From Methanonatronarchaeales archaeon (GTDB lineage Archaea > Halobacteriota > Methanonatronarchaeia > JAANXF01), in the NCBI GenBank assembly GCA_018263395.1, contig JAANXF010000006.1, forward strand, positions 1 to 63,861: DNA of 63,861 bases. The letters run 5' to 3'. This document shows positions 1 to 8,465 of this stretch, piece after piece. Position numbers and translations under genes: made by a program. The notes under the pieces are model-generated. The model was not told the origin of the DNA. It worked only from the letters and a program-made list of their open reading frames with translations, and did no database searches. Each line of letters starts with the position of its first letter. The stretch's first letter is position 1.

Positions 1-670
1 GGGACACGTCGAACGCGAAAATGGCGAGGGCTGCCGCCAGCGGCAACCACCTGAGCGAGACCTCCTCCGTCGACCGGACGGCCGCCCCTGCCAGCAGCTC
101 CTCCCTCGTTACGTTTACGCCCGGAGCACCCCCCTCGTCGGCACCGGGCTCGCCGTCCCCGTCGCCACCGTTGCCCCCTCCGGGAACGGCGACGCCGACG
201 TCATCCCCACCGGTGACGCCGGGAACGGCGTCCCTCACGTCGTCCCTGAGCTCCTGAGGCGCCTGCGCGAAACCCGCGAATAGCGCGGCCAGCCTCCTGA
301 CCGGCAGGGGCGGGGCGAATGAGGAGAACGTCGTCGACCCGGAGACCTCGTCCGCCTCCCGCCTCAGCCGCCGGACCACCGGACCCGTGGAGCCGTAGAA
401 CTCCTCCGCGGTCCGGAGCTCGTCCGCCGCCTCCGGCGAGCTCCTTCGAAGCCACTCCAGCGGGTCGGGGGGAAACCTGCGCGCCGCGACGTACGCCGAC
501 GGAACGGAGAGGGGGACGGCGACGGCGACGGCCGTGAGTAACGGGAACCCGGTGAGGTAGAGCGCGCCGGTGGCGAGCGAGGCGGTCAGGAGCGCCGTGG
601 TCAGCACCTCGAGGACCTTCCTCATCATGGTCCTTCTGCCCCAGTCGCGCAGCGTTTCCTGCAGCCCCAT
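1..670 (-). CDS. Uncharacterised membrane protein, 3' end outside window
   Basis: An open minus-strand frame starts at ATG 670-668 and runs without a stop to base 1, so about 223 N-terminal residues are seen and the C-terminus is missing. Residues about 18-65 form two hydrophobic segments (VLEVLTTALLTASLATGALY, then a second around PLLTAVAVAVPLS). A charged helical stretch and a Gly/Asp-rich linker follow, and a third hydrophobic segment begins at the window edge (WLPLAAALAIFAF). An AT-rich TATA-like stretch near 699-707 lies about 30 bases upstream and is shared with the divergent gene at 729. I do not recognise the family. Confidence 0.6.
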   Translation of the reverse strand, partial: MGLQETLRDWGRRTMMRKVLEVLTTALLTASLATGALYLTGFPLLTAVAVAVPLSVPSAYVAARRFPPDPLEWLRRSSPEAADELRTAEEFYGSTGPVVRRLRREADEVSGSTTFSSFAPPLPVRRLAALFAGFAQAPQELRDDVRDAVPGVTGGDDVGVAVPGGGNGGDGDGEPGADEGGAPGVNVTREELLAGAAVRSTEEVSLRWLPLAAALAIFAFDVS

Positions 671-698
671 CACGTTGGGTTCGTCGCTCCCCTCCAAC

Positions 699-707
699 TA
701 ATTTACC
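699..707. promoter_or_regulatory. Shared bidirectional TATA-like element
   Basis: The AT-rich block CTAATTTAC, in otherwise GC-rich DNA, is about 27 bases before the GTG at 729 on the plus strand and about 30 bases before the ATG at 670 on the minus strand. That spacing fits archaeal leaderless transcripts in both directions. This is inferred from position only. Confidence 0.4.
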
Positions 708-728
708 CTCTCCCGACGATTTCTGGCC

Positions 729-2147
729 GTGAGGGTACTCCTACTGACCGGAAGGATGTCCGCGGAGCTGGCCGAGGCCGCAGGCGGGAGGATGGCAGAG
801 GCCCTGGGCGTGGAGGTCGACGTCGAGGTACTGCCCGTCGAGCTGGGGGCCTTCGTCACCACGGGGGACGTGGAGGGCAGGGACCTCTCGGAGTACGACT
901 TGGTGCTGGTTCCCGGGCTGGCGAGGGGGGACTACTCGCGCTTCGAGAACGTGTTCAAGGGAACCAGGAGCGTCGCGAGGCTTCCACTGCTCGGCAGAGA
1001 GGACCTCGAGAACCTCTCGACCCGGCTCCCCGCGGACAGGCTGATCGACGCGGGTTTCGAGGCCGCGGAGGAGGGGGAGCCCGAACTGTACGTGGGCGAC
1101 CTACCCGTCGGGGGCGAGTTGCCCATGAGGGTCGTGGCAGAGGTGGTGGACGCGACCGAGATGCCGCGGGAGGAGCTACTCTCGCGGGCGAACTACTTCC
1201 TGGAGCGGGGCGCGGACGTCATCGACCTCGGGGTCCCGCTGGACGCATCGCCCGGCGAGGTGGGGCGGACCGTCGCCTCCGCGAGGGAGTTCCTGGACGC
1301 CCCCCTGAGCGTGGACACCATGGACCCGGACCTGATAGCGGCAGGTCTTCCCCACGCGGACATGGTGCTGAGCGCCGACGGCGCGGTGCTTGACGGAGTG
1401 GGGGAGCAGATGGCGGAGGCCGGGGTGGTCGCCGTCGTCGTGCCGGGCGACGGGGGGCTGAGGGAGAACGTGCGAAGGGCGCGTGCCCTCGGCCTGGAGG
1501 CTGTCGCGGACCCCGTTCTGGACCTGCCACTCGCCGGGATGTGCGAGGCGCTCTGCAGGTACCTGGAGGTGGACGCGCCGCTCTTCTTCGGCGCGGGCAA
1601 CGTCACCGAACTGATCGACGCGGACTCTGTCGGAGTCAACGCGTTACTCGCAGCCGCGGCTCAGGAGGTCGGTGCCTGCATGCTTTTTACGACCGAGCAC
1701 TCCGTCAAGACGCGGGGCTCTGTGAGGGAGCTCTCGGTCGCCGCGAGAATGATGCACACGGCCTCCCGGATGGAGACCCCTCCGAAGGACCTCGGAATCG
1801 ACCTGCTGGTACTGAAGGACAAGGTCGACGGAGACGAGCCGGTGGAGCCGGACGGAGAGGTCGTGGAGGCCACCTGGGAGGGGTACGAGAGGGACCCGCG
1901 GGGTTACTTCAGGATAGGCCTGGACAGGGTAGAGGGCGAGATTCTCGCGGTCTTCCACCCCCCGGAGGGTGAGCCACTGACGGTGAGGGGGGAGGACGCC
2001 GCCTCTGTTTACTCAGAAATCGTCTCGAGGGAACTGGTCTCGACGATGGACCACGCCGCCTACCTCGGGGCGGAGTTGGCCAGGGCCGAGGCGGCCCTCG
2101 CGACCGAAAAGTCGTACAGGCAGGATTTCCCCCTGTTCGAGGGGTAG
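729..2147 (+). CDS. Dihydropteroate synthase-like protein (methanogen type)
   Basis: A 472-residue protein starting at GTG. The N-terminal 130 residues (MRVLLLTGRMSAE...) are a separate domain. They are followed by a TIM-barrel pterin-binding region with ERGADVIDLGVPLDASPGEV and SVDTMDPDLIAAG, the equivalents of the DHPS substrate-binding loops, and later FGAGNVTEL. This layout matches the archaeal 'dihydropteroate synthase-related' family of methanogens, suspected to act in tetrahydromethanopterin synthesis. The C-terminal 100 residues are an additional domain of unknown role. The gene stands alone and converges on metG. Family assignment is firm; the reaction is inferred. Confidence 0.8.
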   Translation: MRVLLLTGRMSAELAEAAGGRMAEALGVEVDVEVLPVELGAFVTTGDVEGRDLSEYDLVLVPGLARGDYSRFENVFKGTRSVARLPLLGREDLENLSTRLPADRLIDAGFEAAEEGEPELYVGDLPVGGELPMRVVAEVVDATEMPREELLSRANYFLERGADVIDLGVPLDASPGEVGRTVASAREFLDAPLSVDTMDPDLIAAGLPHADMVLSADGAVLDGVGEQMAEAGVVAVVVPGDGGLRENVRRARALGLEAVADPVLDLPLAGMCEALCRYLEVDAPLFFGAGNVTELIDADSVGVNALLAAAAQEVGACMLFTTEHSVKTRGSVRELSVAARMMHTASRMETPPKDLGIDLLVLKDKVDGDEPVEPDGEVVEATWEGYERDPRGYFRIGLDRVEGEILAVFHPPEGEPLTVRGEDAASVYSEIVSRELVSTMDHAAYLGAELARAEAALATEKSYRQDFPLFEG

Positions 2148-2246
2148 CCCAGGAACTTCAGCCGACAGACCCTTTCTCGGCATAAAACGTCAGCAGCCGC
2201 GTCTCGACAGCGGCCTGCCCCGTATCCCGTCCAGGTCCTCCCCGTT

Positions 2247-4256
2247 CTAACGCACCCTGCTTCCCACGGACACGTCTCCATCGGGCTCCAGCAGGCGCCC
2301 CTCGCCCGCGGCCAAGAGCATCCCGTCGGACCTCACGCCGAATATCTCCGCGGCCTCGATGTTTGCCAGGACCACCACCTGCCTGCCGACCAGGTCCTCC
2401 GGCCCGTACAGCTTCCGCAGACCCGCGACGACCTGTCTCTCCTCCTCGCCGATGTCCACGAGCAGTCGAAGCAGACCGTCGCTCCCTGCGACCTCCTCCG
2501 CCTCCAGCACCTCTCCAACACGGAGGTCCATACTCTGAAACTCGTCGAACGATATCCTCTCCACGCCCACTCCCCCATCCCCGTCGCCCCGATCCGGGTC
2601 CTCCTCCACGCCGCTCCAGGGCTCCAGGTCCTCGTCGTACACCGTGTCGAAAGGGGGCTCGGGTTCCGGCATACCGGTCCCGGGTTCCAGCGGCTCGACG
2701 GCCTCCTCCCACCTCTCCGGCTCTCCCTCAAGGCCGAGCTGTCGCCACACCTCGCGGGCGCTGTGGGGCAGGAACGGCTCCGAGAACACCGAGAGGGCTC
2801 TCACGATGCCTGCAGCCACGTAGAGGGTCGTCGCCTTGCGCTCACCCTCCTGCTTCCAGGGCTGCGTCTCGTTGAGGTACTGGTTGCCCCTTCGAGCCAG
2901 AACCATGACGGCATCGAGTGCCTCCCTGAACCTCTTCTCTTTGATCTCGTCGGACGCTCTGGTGCCGAGAGTTTCTATAAGGCCGGGGGAATCGCCGGCT
3001 GCGAGGAACTGCTCGTCCCCTTCGTCGAACTCTCCGGGCTCCGGTATCTCCCCGTACTCCCGGTGAATCATGGTGAGGACACGGTGGACGAAGTTTCCGT
3101 AGGTCGCGACGAGCTCGTCGTTGACGAGGCGCTTGAAGTCGTGGAGGGTGAAGTTGCTGTCCCTTCGCTCGGGCATCACGGAGGCGACGGCGTACCTGAG
3201 CTGGTCGGGGTGGAACTTCCTCAGGAAGTCGTCCACCCAGATGGCGTGCCCCCTGGACGTGGAGAACTGGGTGCCCTCCAGGTTGAGGTACTCGTTGGCC
3301 GGTACGTCCGTAGGAAGGTTGAGGTCCCCGTGCCCCATCAGCATCGCGGGCCACAGGACGGTGTGGAACGGGATGTTGTCCTTCGCGATGAAGTAGTACG
3401 TCTCGGCGTCCGGGTCCTGCCAGTGGTCCCCCCAGCCCTTCGGTTCTCCCCGCTCGGAGAAGTACATCTTCGTGGCGGATACGTAACCCATGACGGCCTC
3501 GAACCAGACGTACAGCACCCTCTCGTCCTCCGGTATGGGTACGCCGTACTCCATGTCGCGACTGATGGGGCGGTCCTCCAGCCCCTCTCTGAGCCACGTG
3601 GCGGTCTGGCCGTAGACGTTGGGGCGCCAGAGCCCCTTTTTCTCCTCCACCCAGCTCTCCAGGTCGTCCTGGAACGCGGAGAGCCTGAAGAAGAAGTGGT
3701 TCCGCTCCCTGAACACGGGCTCGGCGCCGTCCAGGGCGCACCTCGGCTCCTCCAGGTCCTCCGGGTCCAGGGTGAGGCCGCACTCGTCGCACTGGTCACC
3801 CCTAGCTGACTCGAAGCCACAGCGGGGACAGGTGCCCTCCACGTACCGGTCCGGGAGGAAGGAGCCGTGCTCCGGGCAATAGGCGAGCAGCATCTCGCCC
3901 TCGTAGACGTAACCGCCCTCCTTCAGCCGGTTGAAGAATTTCTGCGCGGTCTCTGCGTGCTCGTCCGTGGAGGTTTTCGTGTAGAGGTCGTAGCTGATCC
4001 CGACGTCCTCCATGGTTTTTTTAATGCGCCCGTGGAACCGCTCCGCCAGCCCCCCCGGCTCTACGCCCTCCCTCTCCGCGGCGAGCGTGATCGGGGTGCC
4101 GTGCATGTCGGTTCCACTCACCATCAAGACGTCGTCCCCGGCAAGGCGGCGGTACCTGGCGTAGATGTCTGCCGGGAGGTAGGAGCCTGCGAGGTGACCC
4201 AGGTGTATCGGGCCGTTTCCGTAGGGCCACGCCGTCGTGACGAGGACCCTGCTCAG
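2247..4256 (-). CDS. metG: Methionyl-tRNA synthetase with C-terminal tRNA-binding domain
   Basis: Charges tRNA-Met. The class-I signature PYGNGPIHLGH (HIGH equivalent HLGH at residues 18-21) lies near the N-terminus. Paired zinc knuckles (CPEH...CPRC, CDEC...C) follow, then the archaeal KMSKS equivalent STSRG, an anticodon-binding helical domain, and a C-terminal Trbp111/EMAP-type domain (FDEFQSMDLRVGEV onward) that is a separate subunit in some archaea. The first in-frame ATG is at 4127, but starting there would delete the HIGH motif. No ATG, GTG or TTG exists upstream in frame. The best start is CTG at 4256-4254, which overlaps the hisB stop as CTGA, giving 669 residues. Last gene of the hisG-hisA-hisB-metG operon. 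Confidence 0.9.
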   Translation of the reverse strand: MSRVLVTTAWPYGNGPIHLGHLAGSYLPADIYARYRRLAGDDVLMVSGTDMHGTPITLAAEREGVEPGGLAERFHGRIKKTMEDVGISYDLYTKTSTDEHAETAQKFFNRLKEGGYVYEGEMLLAYCPEHGSFLPDRYVEGTCPRCGFESARGDQCDECGLTLDPEDLEEPRCALDGAEPVFRERNHFFFRLSAFQDDLESWVEEKKGLWRPNVYGQTATWLREGLEDRPISRDMEYGVPIPEDERVLYVWFEAVMGYVSATKMYFSERGEPKGWGDHWQDPDAETYYFIAKDNIPFHTVLWPAMLMGHGDLNLPTDVPANEYLNLEGTQFSTSRGHAIWVDDFLRKFHPDQLRYAVASVMPERRDSNFTLHDFKRLVNDELVATYGNFVHRVLTMIHREYGEIPEPGEFDEGDEQFLAAGDSPGLIETLGTRASDEIKEKRFREALDAVMVLARRGNQYLNETQPWKQEGERKATTLYVAAGIVRALSVFSEPFLPHSAREVWRQLGLEGEPERWEEAVEPLEPGTGMPEPEPPFDTVYDEDLEPWSGVEEDPDRGDGDGGVGVERISFDEFQSMDLRVGEVLEAEEVAGSDGLLRLLVDIGEEERQVVAGLRKLYGPEDLVGRQVVVLANIEAAEIFGVRSDGMLLAAGEGRLLEPDGDVSVGSRVR

Positions 4257-4816
4257 TCCACTACCCCCTTTGTGCTTCTGACGGAGCCGCGCTTACTCAG
4301 AGCCCTCTCGAGGGCGACGCCGAGGCACTTGAAGGCCGCCTCGACCACGTGGTGCGTGTCCATGCCGCTCGCCTCGAGGTGAATGGTCGACCTAGACGAG
4401 GATGCGAGGGTCCTGACGAAGTGTTCGAACAGGCTGACCGGTAGGCCGTTCACCTCCCCACCGGGGAGCACGACGTCAGCGTAAGCCCTCCCCCCGAAGT
4501 CCAGGGCGACCGACGCCACGGCGTCATCCATCGGTACACGGGCGTCACCGAACCTCTCGATTTCGGGCCCGGCGGCCTCCCTGAGCACCTTTCCGAGGAC
4601 TATCGCGATATCCTCGGCCCTGTGGTGCGGGTCCTCGTCACCCGACACCTCGACCTCAAGCTCGAGGGAGCCGTGGTGGGACATGGCCTCAAGCGCGTGG
4701 TCCATGAAACCGATCCCCGACGACCCGGTGATTCCGCCCTCTGCGCCGGTGCCGATGTTCACCTCTATGCTCACTGCGGTCTCCTCCGTCTTCCTCTCGA
4801 CCCTTGCACTCCTCAT
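4253..4816 (-). CDS. hisB: Imidazoleglycerol-phosphate dehydratase
   Basis: The histidine-pathway dehydratase converting imidazoleglycerol phosphate to imidazoleacetol phosphate. The 187 residues match the single-domain archaeal/fungal size. The metal-binding histidine motifs are visible: FMDHALEAMSHHG, DPHHRAEDIAIVLG, LFEHFVRTLA and DTHHVVEAAFKCLG. The ATG at 4816 overlaps the hisA stop as ATGA, implying translational coupling; the open frame extends further upstream but only as antisense/out-of-frame hisA sequence. The downstream junction with metG is CTGA. Confidence 0.95.
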   Translation of the reverse strand: MRSARVERKTEETAVSIEVNIGTGAEGGITGSSGIGFMDHALEAMSHHGSLELEVEVSGDEDPHHRAEDIAIVLGKVLREAAGPEIERFGDARVPMDDAVASVALDFGGRAYADVVLPGGEVNGLPVSLFEHFVRTLASSSRSTIHLEASGMDTHHVVEAAFKCLGVALERALSKRGSVRSTKGVVD

Positions 4817-5514
4817 GACGCGGCCTCCATTGCCTCCCTCAGCGTGAAAGCGTTTTCGTACAGTGCGCTCCCGATTACGACGCCCCAGGCCCGGGTTCCA
4901 CTCAGGGCCTCGACGTCCTTCAGGCTGGAGACTCCCCCGGAAGCGATGACAGGTGCGTCGGCCACCTCTACGAACCTTTCGACACCCTCGGCGGAGGCCC
5001 CTACCATTCGTCCCTCCCTCTCCACGTCGGTGTACAGGAAGCCCCACACGAGCGGTCGAAGCCTCTCCACGGCCTCGTAGAAGTTGACCCCGGAGCCCTC
5101 GGTCCACCCCTCTACGACGACCTCGTCTCCCCTGCAGTCGAGCGCCGCGACGAGCCTGCGTCTCCCCAGCTCGTCTGATAACTCCTCCATGAACCCGGGC
5201 TCCAGGGCACGGGTGCCCACCATGACCCTGTCCGCCCCTATCTCCACGAGTCTCCGGGCGAAGGAGAGGTCCCTGACGCCGCCTCCGACCTGTGCCACCT
5301 CGGCCTGCTCCACGACCCGCTCCAGAAGCTCCAGGTCGCCCCCCCCGTCGAGGGCCCCATCGAGGTTAACGACGTGCAGCGTGTCCGCGCCCTCCGATAC
5401 CCAGCGCCTCGCAGCCTCGACGGGGTCGCCCGAGTACCTCTCTCTGCCCGGGTCGCCTCCAACCAGCTGCACGCATCGGCCTCCCCGGATGTCGATCGCG
5501 GGTAGAACCTTCAA
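4813..5514 (-). CDS. hisA: ProFAR isomerase (HisA)
   Basis: A (beta/alpha)8-barrel isomerase that opens the ribose of ProFAR in histidine synthesis. The 233 residues begin MKVLPAIDIRGGRCVQLVGG, with the catalytic Asp in PAIDIRGG and the paired phosphate-binding motifs VGGGVRD (first half) and ASGGVSS (second half). The second catalytic Asp lies in YTDVEREG. Start and stop overlap hisG upstream and hisB downstream by ATGA. Confidence 0.95.
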   Translation of the reverse strand: MKVLPAIDIRGGRCVQLVGGDPGRERYSGDPVEAARRWVSEGADTLHVVNLDGALDGGGDLELLERVVEQAEVAQVGGGVRDLSFARRLVEIGADRVMVGTRALEPGFMEELSDELGRRRLVAALDCRGDEVVVEGWTEGSGVNFYEAVERLRPLVWGFLYTDVEREGRMVGASAEGVERFVEVADAPVIASGGVSSLKDVEALSGTRAWGVVIGSALYENAFTLREAMEAAS

Positions 5515-6368
5515 GGTATCAGCCTCTCTATGGGCATGACGAGGACGTCTCGGGCCCCCGCCGCCTTTACCCTGCTAACGGTCCTGTACACCCTGTCCGC
5601 GTCGATTACCACCTGCACGGATAGCATCGGTTCCTCGGACTCCACCCGGGTAACCGTGGGGCCGGAGAGCCCGGGGGCCGCCGCTATAACCTCGTCGAGA
5701 TCCCCCTCTCTCACGTTCATCACGAGGAAACGCTTTTCCCTCGCGGCTATCACGCTCTCGATGGACCCGACCAGCTGGTCCGCCTCTTCCTGGCTATCAT
5801 CCATGAATTCCCTGTTGCCCAGCAGGTGCACAGAGGTGTCAAGCACCTTCTCGATGGGTCTCAGCCGGTTCATGCGCAGCGTGGTGCCGGTGCTGGTGAG
5901 GTCTATAACCGCGTCGGCGATGCCGACCTGGGGCGCCATCTCGGTCGCGCCGCTCACCTCGACCACGCGCGCCGAGACCCCTCTCTCATCAAGGAACCTC
6001 CTCGCGACCCGTGGAAACTCCGTCACGACCCTCGCACCGTTCGGGAGGTCGCTGACGGACCCGATGTCCGAGTCGTCCGGGACCGCCAGAACGACGCTCG
6101 CACGACCGTAACCGAGGTCTAGGAGGAGTTCCACGTCGGCGCCGGTCTCCTCTACGAAGTCCAGGCTCGAGATGCCCAACCCCGCTGCACCGTCCTGTAC
6201 GTACTCCGGAATGTCCGCCGCCCGTGCGAAGACGACGCTTATCCCTGGAGCAGTGGTATCTGCGAGGAGGCGGCGCTCGGAGCCGTTCTCTATCCCGAGG
6301 CCGGCCCGCTCGAGCAGGTCCACCGTAGGACTGTGAATCCTTCCCTTGTTTGGGACCGCTATCCTCAT
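5511..6368 (-). CDS. hisG: ATP phosphoribosyltransferase, long form
   Basis: The first, committed step of histidine synthesis (ATP + PRPP to PR-ATP). At 285 residues it is the HisG-long type, with catalytic bilobal domains (MRIAVPNKGRIHSPTVDLL; PRPP loop in DLTSTGTTLRMNRL) and a C-terminal ACT-like regulatory domain from about residue 215 (VVIDADRVYRTVSRVKAAG) that in characterised long forms mediates histidine feedback inhibition. First gene of the minus-strand his-metG operon. AT-rich stretches at about 6378-6404 are the likely promoter. Confidence 0.95.
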   Translation of the reverse strand: MRIAVPNKGRIHSPTVDLLERAGLGIENGSERRLLADTTAPGISVVFARAADIPEYVQDGAAGLGISSLDFVEETGADVELLLDLGYGRASVVLAVPDDSDIGSVSDLPNGARVVTEFPRVARRFLDERGVSARVVEVSGATEMAPQVGIADAVIDLTSTGTTLRMNRLRPIEKVLDTSVHLLGNREFMDDSQEEADQLVGSIESVIAAREKRFLVMNVREGDLDEVIAAAPGLSGPTVTRVESEEPMLSVQVVIDADRVYRTVSRVKAAGARDVLVMPIERLIP

Positions 6369-6619
6369 CTTACACCTATAAGAGGGGCGGGTCGCTTAAC
6401 TCTTTTACGCAGACCCCTGAAGCACCGGGTCCACGCAGGGAAGGGTTGTGGGCGGTAGAGGTGCCGGGCAGACCGGGGGCTGTCGGAGCGTTATGCGGCC
6501 ATGGAATTGGACGTTAGATAGGTGGGCCGCTTTTTTCCGGGGCTCCGCGAGGTGACGGGTTTAACGCGTGTGTGAACAGTTTGGAACAGTTTAATGGAGC
6601 GAGTCGACGATGAGCAGGT
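6369..6619. promoter_or_regulatory. Divergent promoter region hisG / htrA
   Basis: About 250 bases with no supportable gene. The end near hisG contains CTTATAGG and AGTTAAG (minus strand), candidate TATA elements. The end near htrA contains TTTAACG/TTTAATGG around 6557-6596 and a short purine run just before the htrA ATG. Confidence 0.35.
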
Positions 6620-7756
6620 ATGCGCTTACCGGGGTCACTTCTCCTCGTCGCTCTGCTACTCACTGCCGGCTGCGTCACCGACCTTACCGGTTCGGGGGAG
6701 GGCGTCGAGACGCCCGGCGTCACTACCGAGCCCACGCCGACCCCGGCTCCGACGCCGGCGCCGGGACGAACCGGCGATTCCGGTATCCAGTCCACGTACG
6801 TGGAGCTGTACCAGGATACGGTACCGTCCGTCGTATCGGTGACCGTTTTCTCCGCGGGAGATACGTCGATGGCGGAATCCTCGGGCACGGGATTCGTCTA
6901 CGACGAGGACGGGCACATCGTCACCAATCAGCACGTGGTGGACGCGGGGGATGACGTCGAGGTAACGTTTCAGGACGGGGAGACGGTCCCCGCCGAAACC
7001 ATCGGTACCAGCATCTACAACGACCTCGCGGTCCTCAGGGTTGACCCGGAGGGGCACGAACTGGAGCCACTGGAGCTCGGCGACTCCTCACGGCTCAGGG
7101 AGGGACACATAGTCCTCGCCCTGGGCAACCCCCTCGGGTTCGAGGGGAGCATGACCCACGGAATCGTCAGCGCACTGGGAAGGACCATGCCGGTGCAGGG
7201 CGGGTTCGGCATTCCCGGGGTAATACAGACCGACGCCCCCATCAACCCGGGCAACTCCGGCGGGCCACTGATAAACCTCGCGGGGGAGGTCGTGGGCGTC
7301 AACAGGGCGAAGGCACAGGCCGAGAACATAGGTTTCGCAATCTCGTCAAACCTGGTCGAGAGGGTCGTCCCGGCGCTGATCGAGGACGGGAATTACAGGG
7401 ACCCGTGGATAGGTATCAGGACGCAGGACGTCAGGCCCGCCATAGCGGAGGAGATGGGGCTGAGAGAAGCCAGGGGCGTCGAGGTGGTGGAGGTCGTGCC
7501 GAACTCGCCGGCGGACAGGGCCGGTCTCCGCGGGGCCACGGGAAGCATCGAGGTTCACGGAATCGAGTACGACATAGGCGGCGACGTCATCGTGGGCATC
7601 GACGGCAGGCCCATCAGAGTCATAGACGACGTCCTGTCGTACCTGTCCCTCCACGCCAGCGTCGGCGACACGGTGGACCTCCACGTAATCCGTGACGGCC
7701 GGGAGGTGACCGTCGACCTGACGCTCGGCGAGAGACCTCCGCCCCGGACTCAATAA
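6620..7756 (+). CDS. HtrA/DegP-type serine protease, lipoprotein
   Basis: A 378-residue S1C protease acting outside the membrane. Residues 1-19 are a lipoprotein signal ending in the lipobox LLTAGC, followed by a Thr/Pro-rich linker (PTPTPAPTPAP). The chymotrypsin-fold triad is visible: His in TNQHVVDAG, Asp in YNDLAVLRV, Ser in NPGNSGGPL. A single PDZ domain follows (residues about 265-370, with GVEVVEVVPNSPADRAGL and a carboxylate-loop-like GIRTQ). The start at 6620 places the signal peptide correctly. Role inferred: quality control of exported proteins. Confidence 0.9.
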   Translation: MRLPGSLLLVALLLTAGCVTDLTGSGEGVETPGVTTEPTPTPAPTPAPGRTGDSGIQSTYVELYQDTVPSVVSVTVFSAGDTSMAESSGTGFVYDEDGHIVTNQHVVDAGDDVEVTFQDGETVPAETIGTSIYNDLAVLRVDPEGHELEPLELGDSSRLREGHIVLALGNPLGFEGSMTHGIVSALGRTMPVQGGFGIPGVIQTDAPINPGNSGGPLINLAGEVVGVNRAKAQAENIGFAISSNLVERVVPALIEDGNYRDPWIGIRTQDVRPAIAEEMGLREARGVEVVEVVPNSPADRAGLRGATGSIEVHGIEYDIGGDVIVGIDGRPIRVIDDVLSYLSLHASVGDTVDLHVIRDGREVTVDLTLGERPPPRTQ

Positions 7757-7787
7757 TTTAAACCCACTCCCCCAGATATGGGTCAAC

Positions 7788-8465
7788 ATGCAGGAAGACC
7801 ACTTCAAGTGCAAACTCACGACGTGGGACTACATCTACGACCTGTGTCTGGACGTAGCGGACCAGGTGAAGGATTCGGGTTACGGGCCGGACGTAATCGT
7901 CGCCCTGGCGAGGGGTGGCTGGTTTCCGGGAAGGGTGCTCTGCGACCTGCTGGGGCTCGACGACCTGGAGTCCCTGAAAATCGAGCACTACGTAGGAACC
8001 GCAAGGACCGGAGAGGACCCCCACATCAGGTACCCGGTCGCCCCCGACGCCGTCGAGGGCAAGGACGTGCTGGTCGTCGACGACATCACGGACACCGGGA
8101 AGAGCCTGTCCTGGGCCGTTGACCACATCGAGGAGGAGCACTCCCCGGGTAGGGTGGATACCGCCGTGCTGCAGTTCCTCGAATCTAGCACCGCCTCGCC
8201 GGGGTACGTCGGGGAGGTGCTGGATGAGTGGGCGTGGATAATTTACCCCTGGAACTTCATTGAGGACATGGTCGACCTCGTGGGCAGGGTGCTGGGAGAC
8301 GAACCCCTGGACATGGGGGGGGTAAGGCGGGAGCTCAGGGAGCGGTTCGAGCTGGACGGGCTCTGGTTCGAGGTGGCGCAGCCCAACCGGATGGAAGAGG
8401 TCATGGAGGAGGCCGAGAGACGCGGCGTCGCGACGAGGGGAGGTGGAGGATGGCTGAGGGCGTGA
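7788..8465 (+). CDS. Purine-type phosphoribosyltransferase
   Basis: A 225-residue type-I phosphoribosyltransferase of the Gpt/hypoxanthine-guanine-like archaeal group. It has the PRPP-binding motif VLVVDDITDTGKS at residues 89-101 and an N-terminal flexible-loop region RGGWFPGRVLCDLLG. The ATG at 7788 is about 30 bases after a strong TATA (AATTTAAAC at 7756-7764) that overlaps the end of htrA, so this looks like the first gene of a salvage unit. It overlaps the next gene (phosphorylase) by 16 bases. Context suggests it recycles the base released by that phosphorylase (hypoxanthine or adenine) to the nucleotide; substrate not provable here. Confidence 0.85.
   Translation: MQEDHFKCKLTTWDYIYDLCLDVADQVKDSGYGPDVIVALARGGWFPGRVLCDLLGLDDLESLKIEHYVGTARTGEDPHIRYPVAPDAVEGKDVLVVDDITDTGKSLSWAVDHIEEEHSPGRVDTAVLQFLESSTASPGYVGEVLDEWAWIIYPWNFIEDMVDLVGRVLGDEPLDMGGVRRELRERFELDGLWFEVAQPNRMEEVMEEAERRGVATRGGGGWLRA

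Noticed and set aside
2763-3809. 348-codon plus-strand frame
   Set aside because: Antisense to metG, which carries zinc knuckles and KMSKS-like motif in the other direction.
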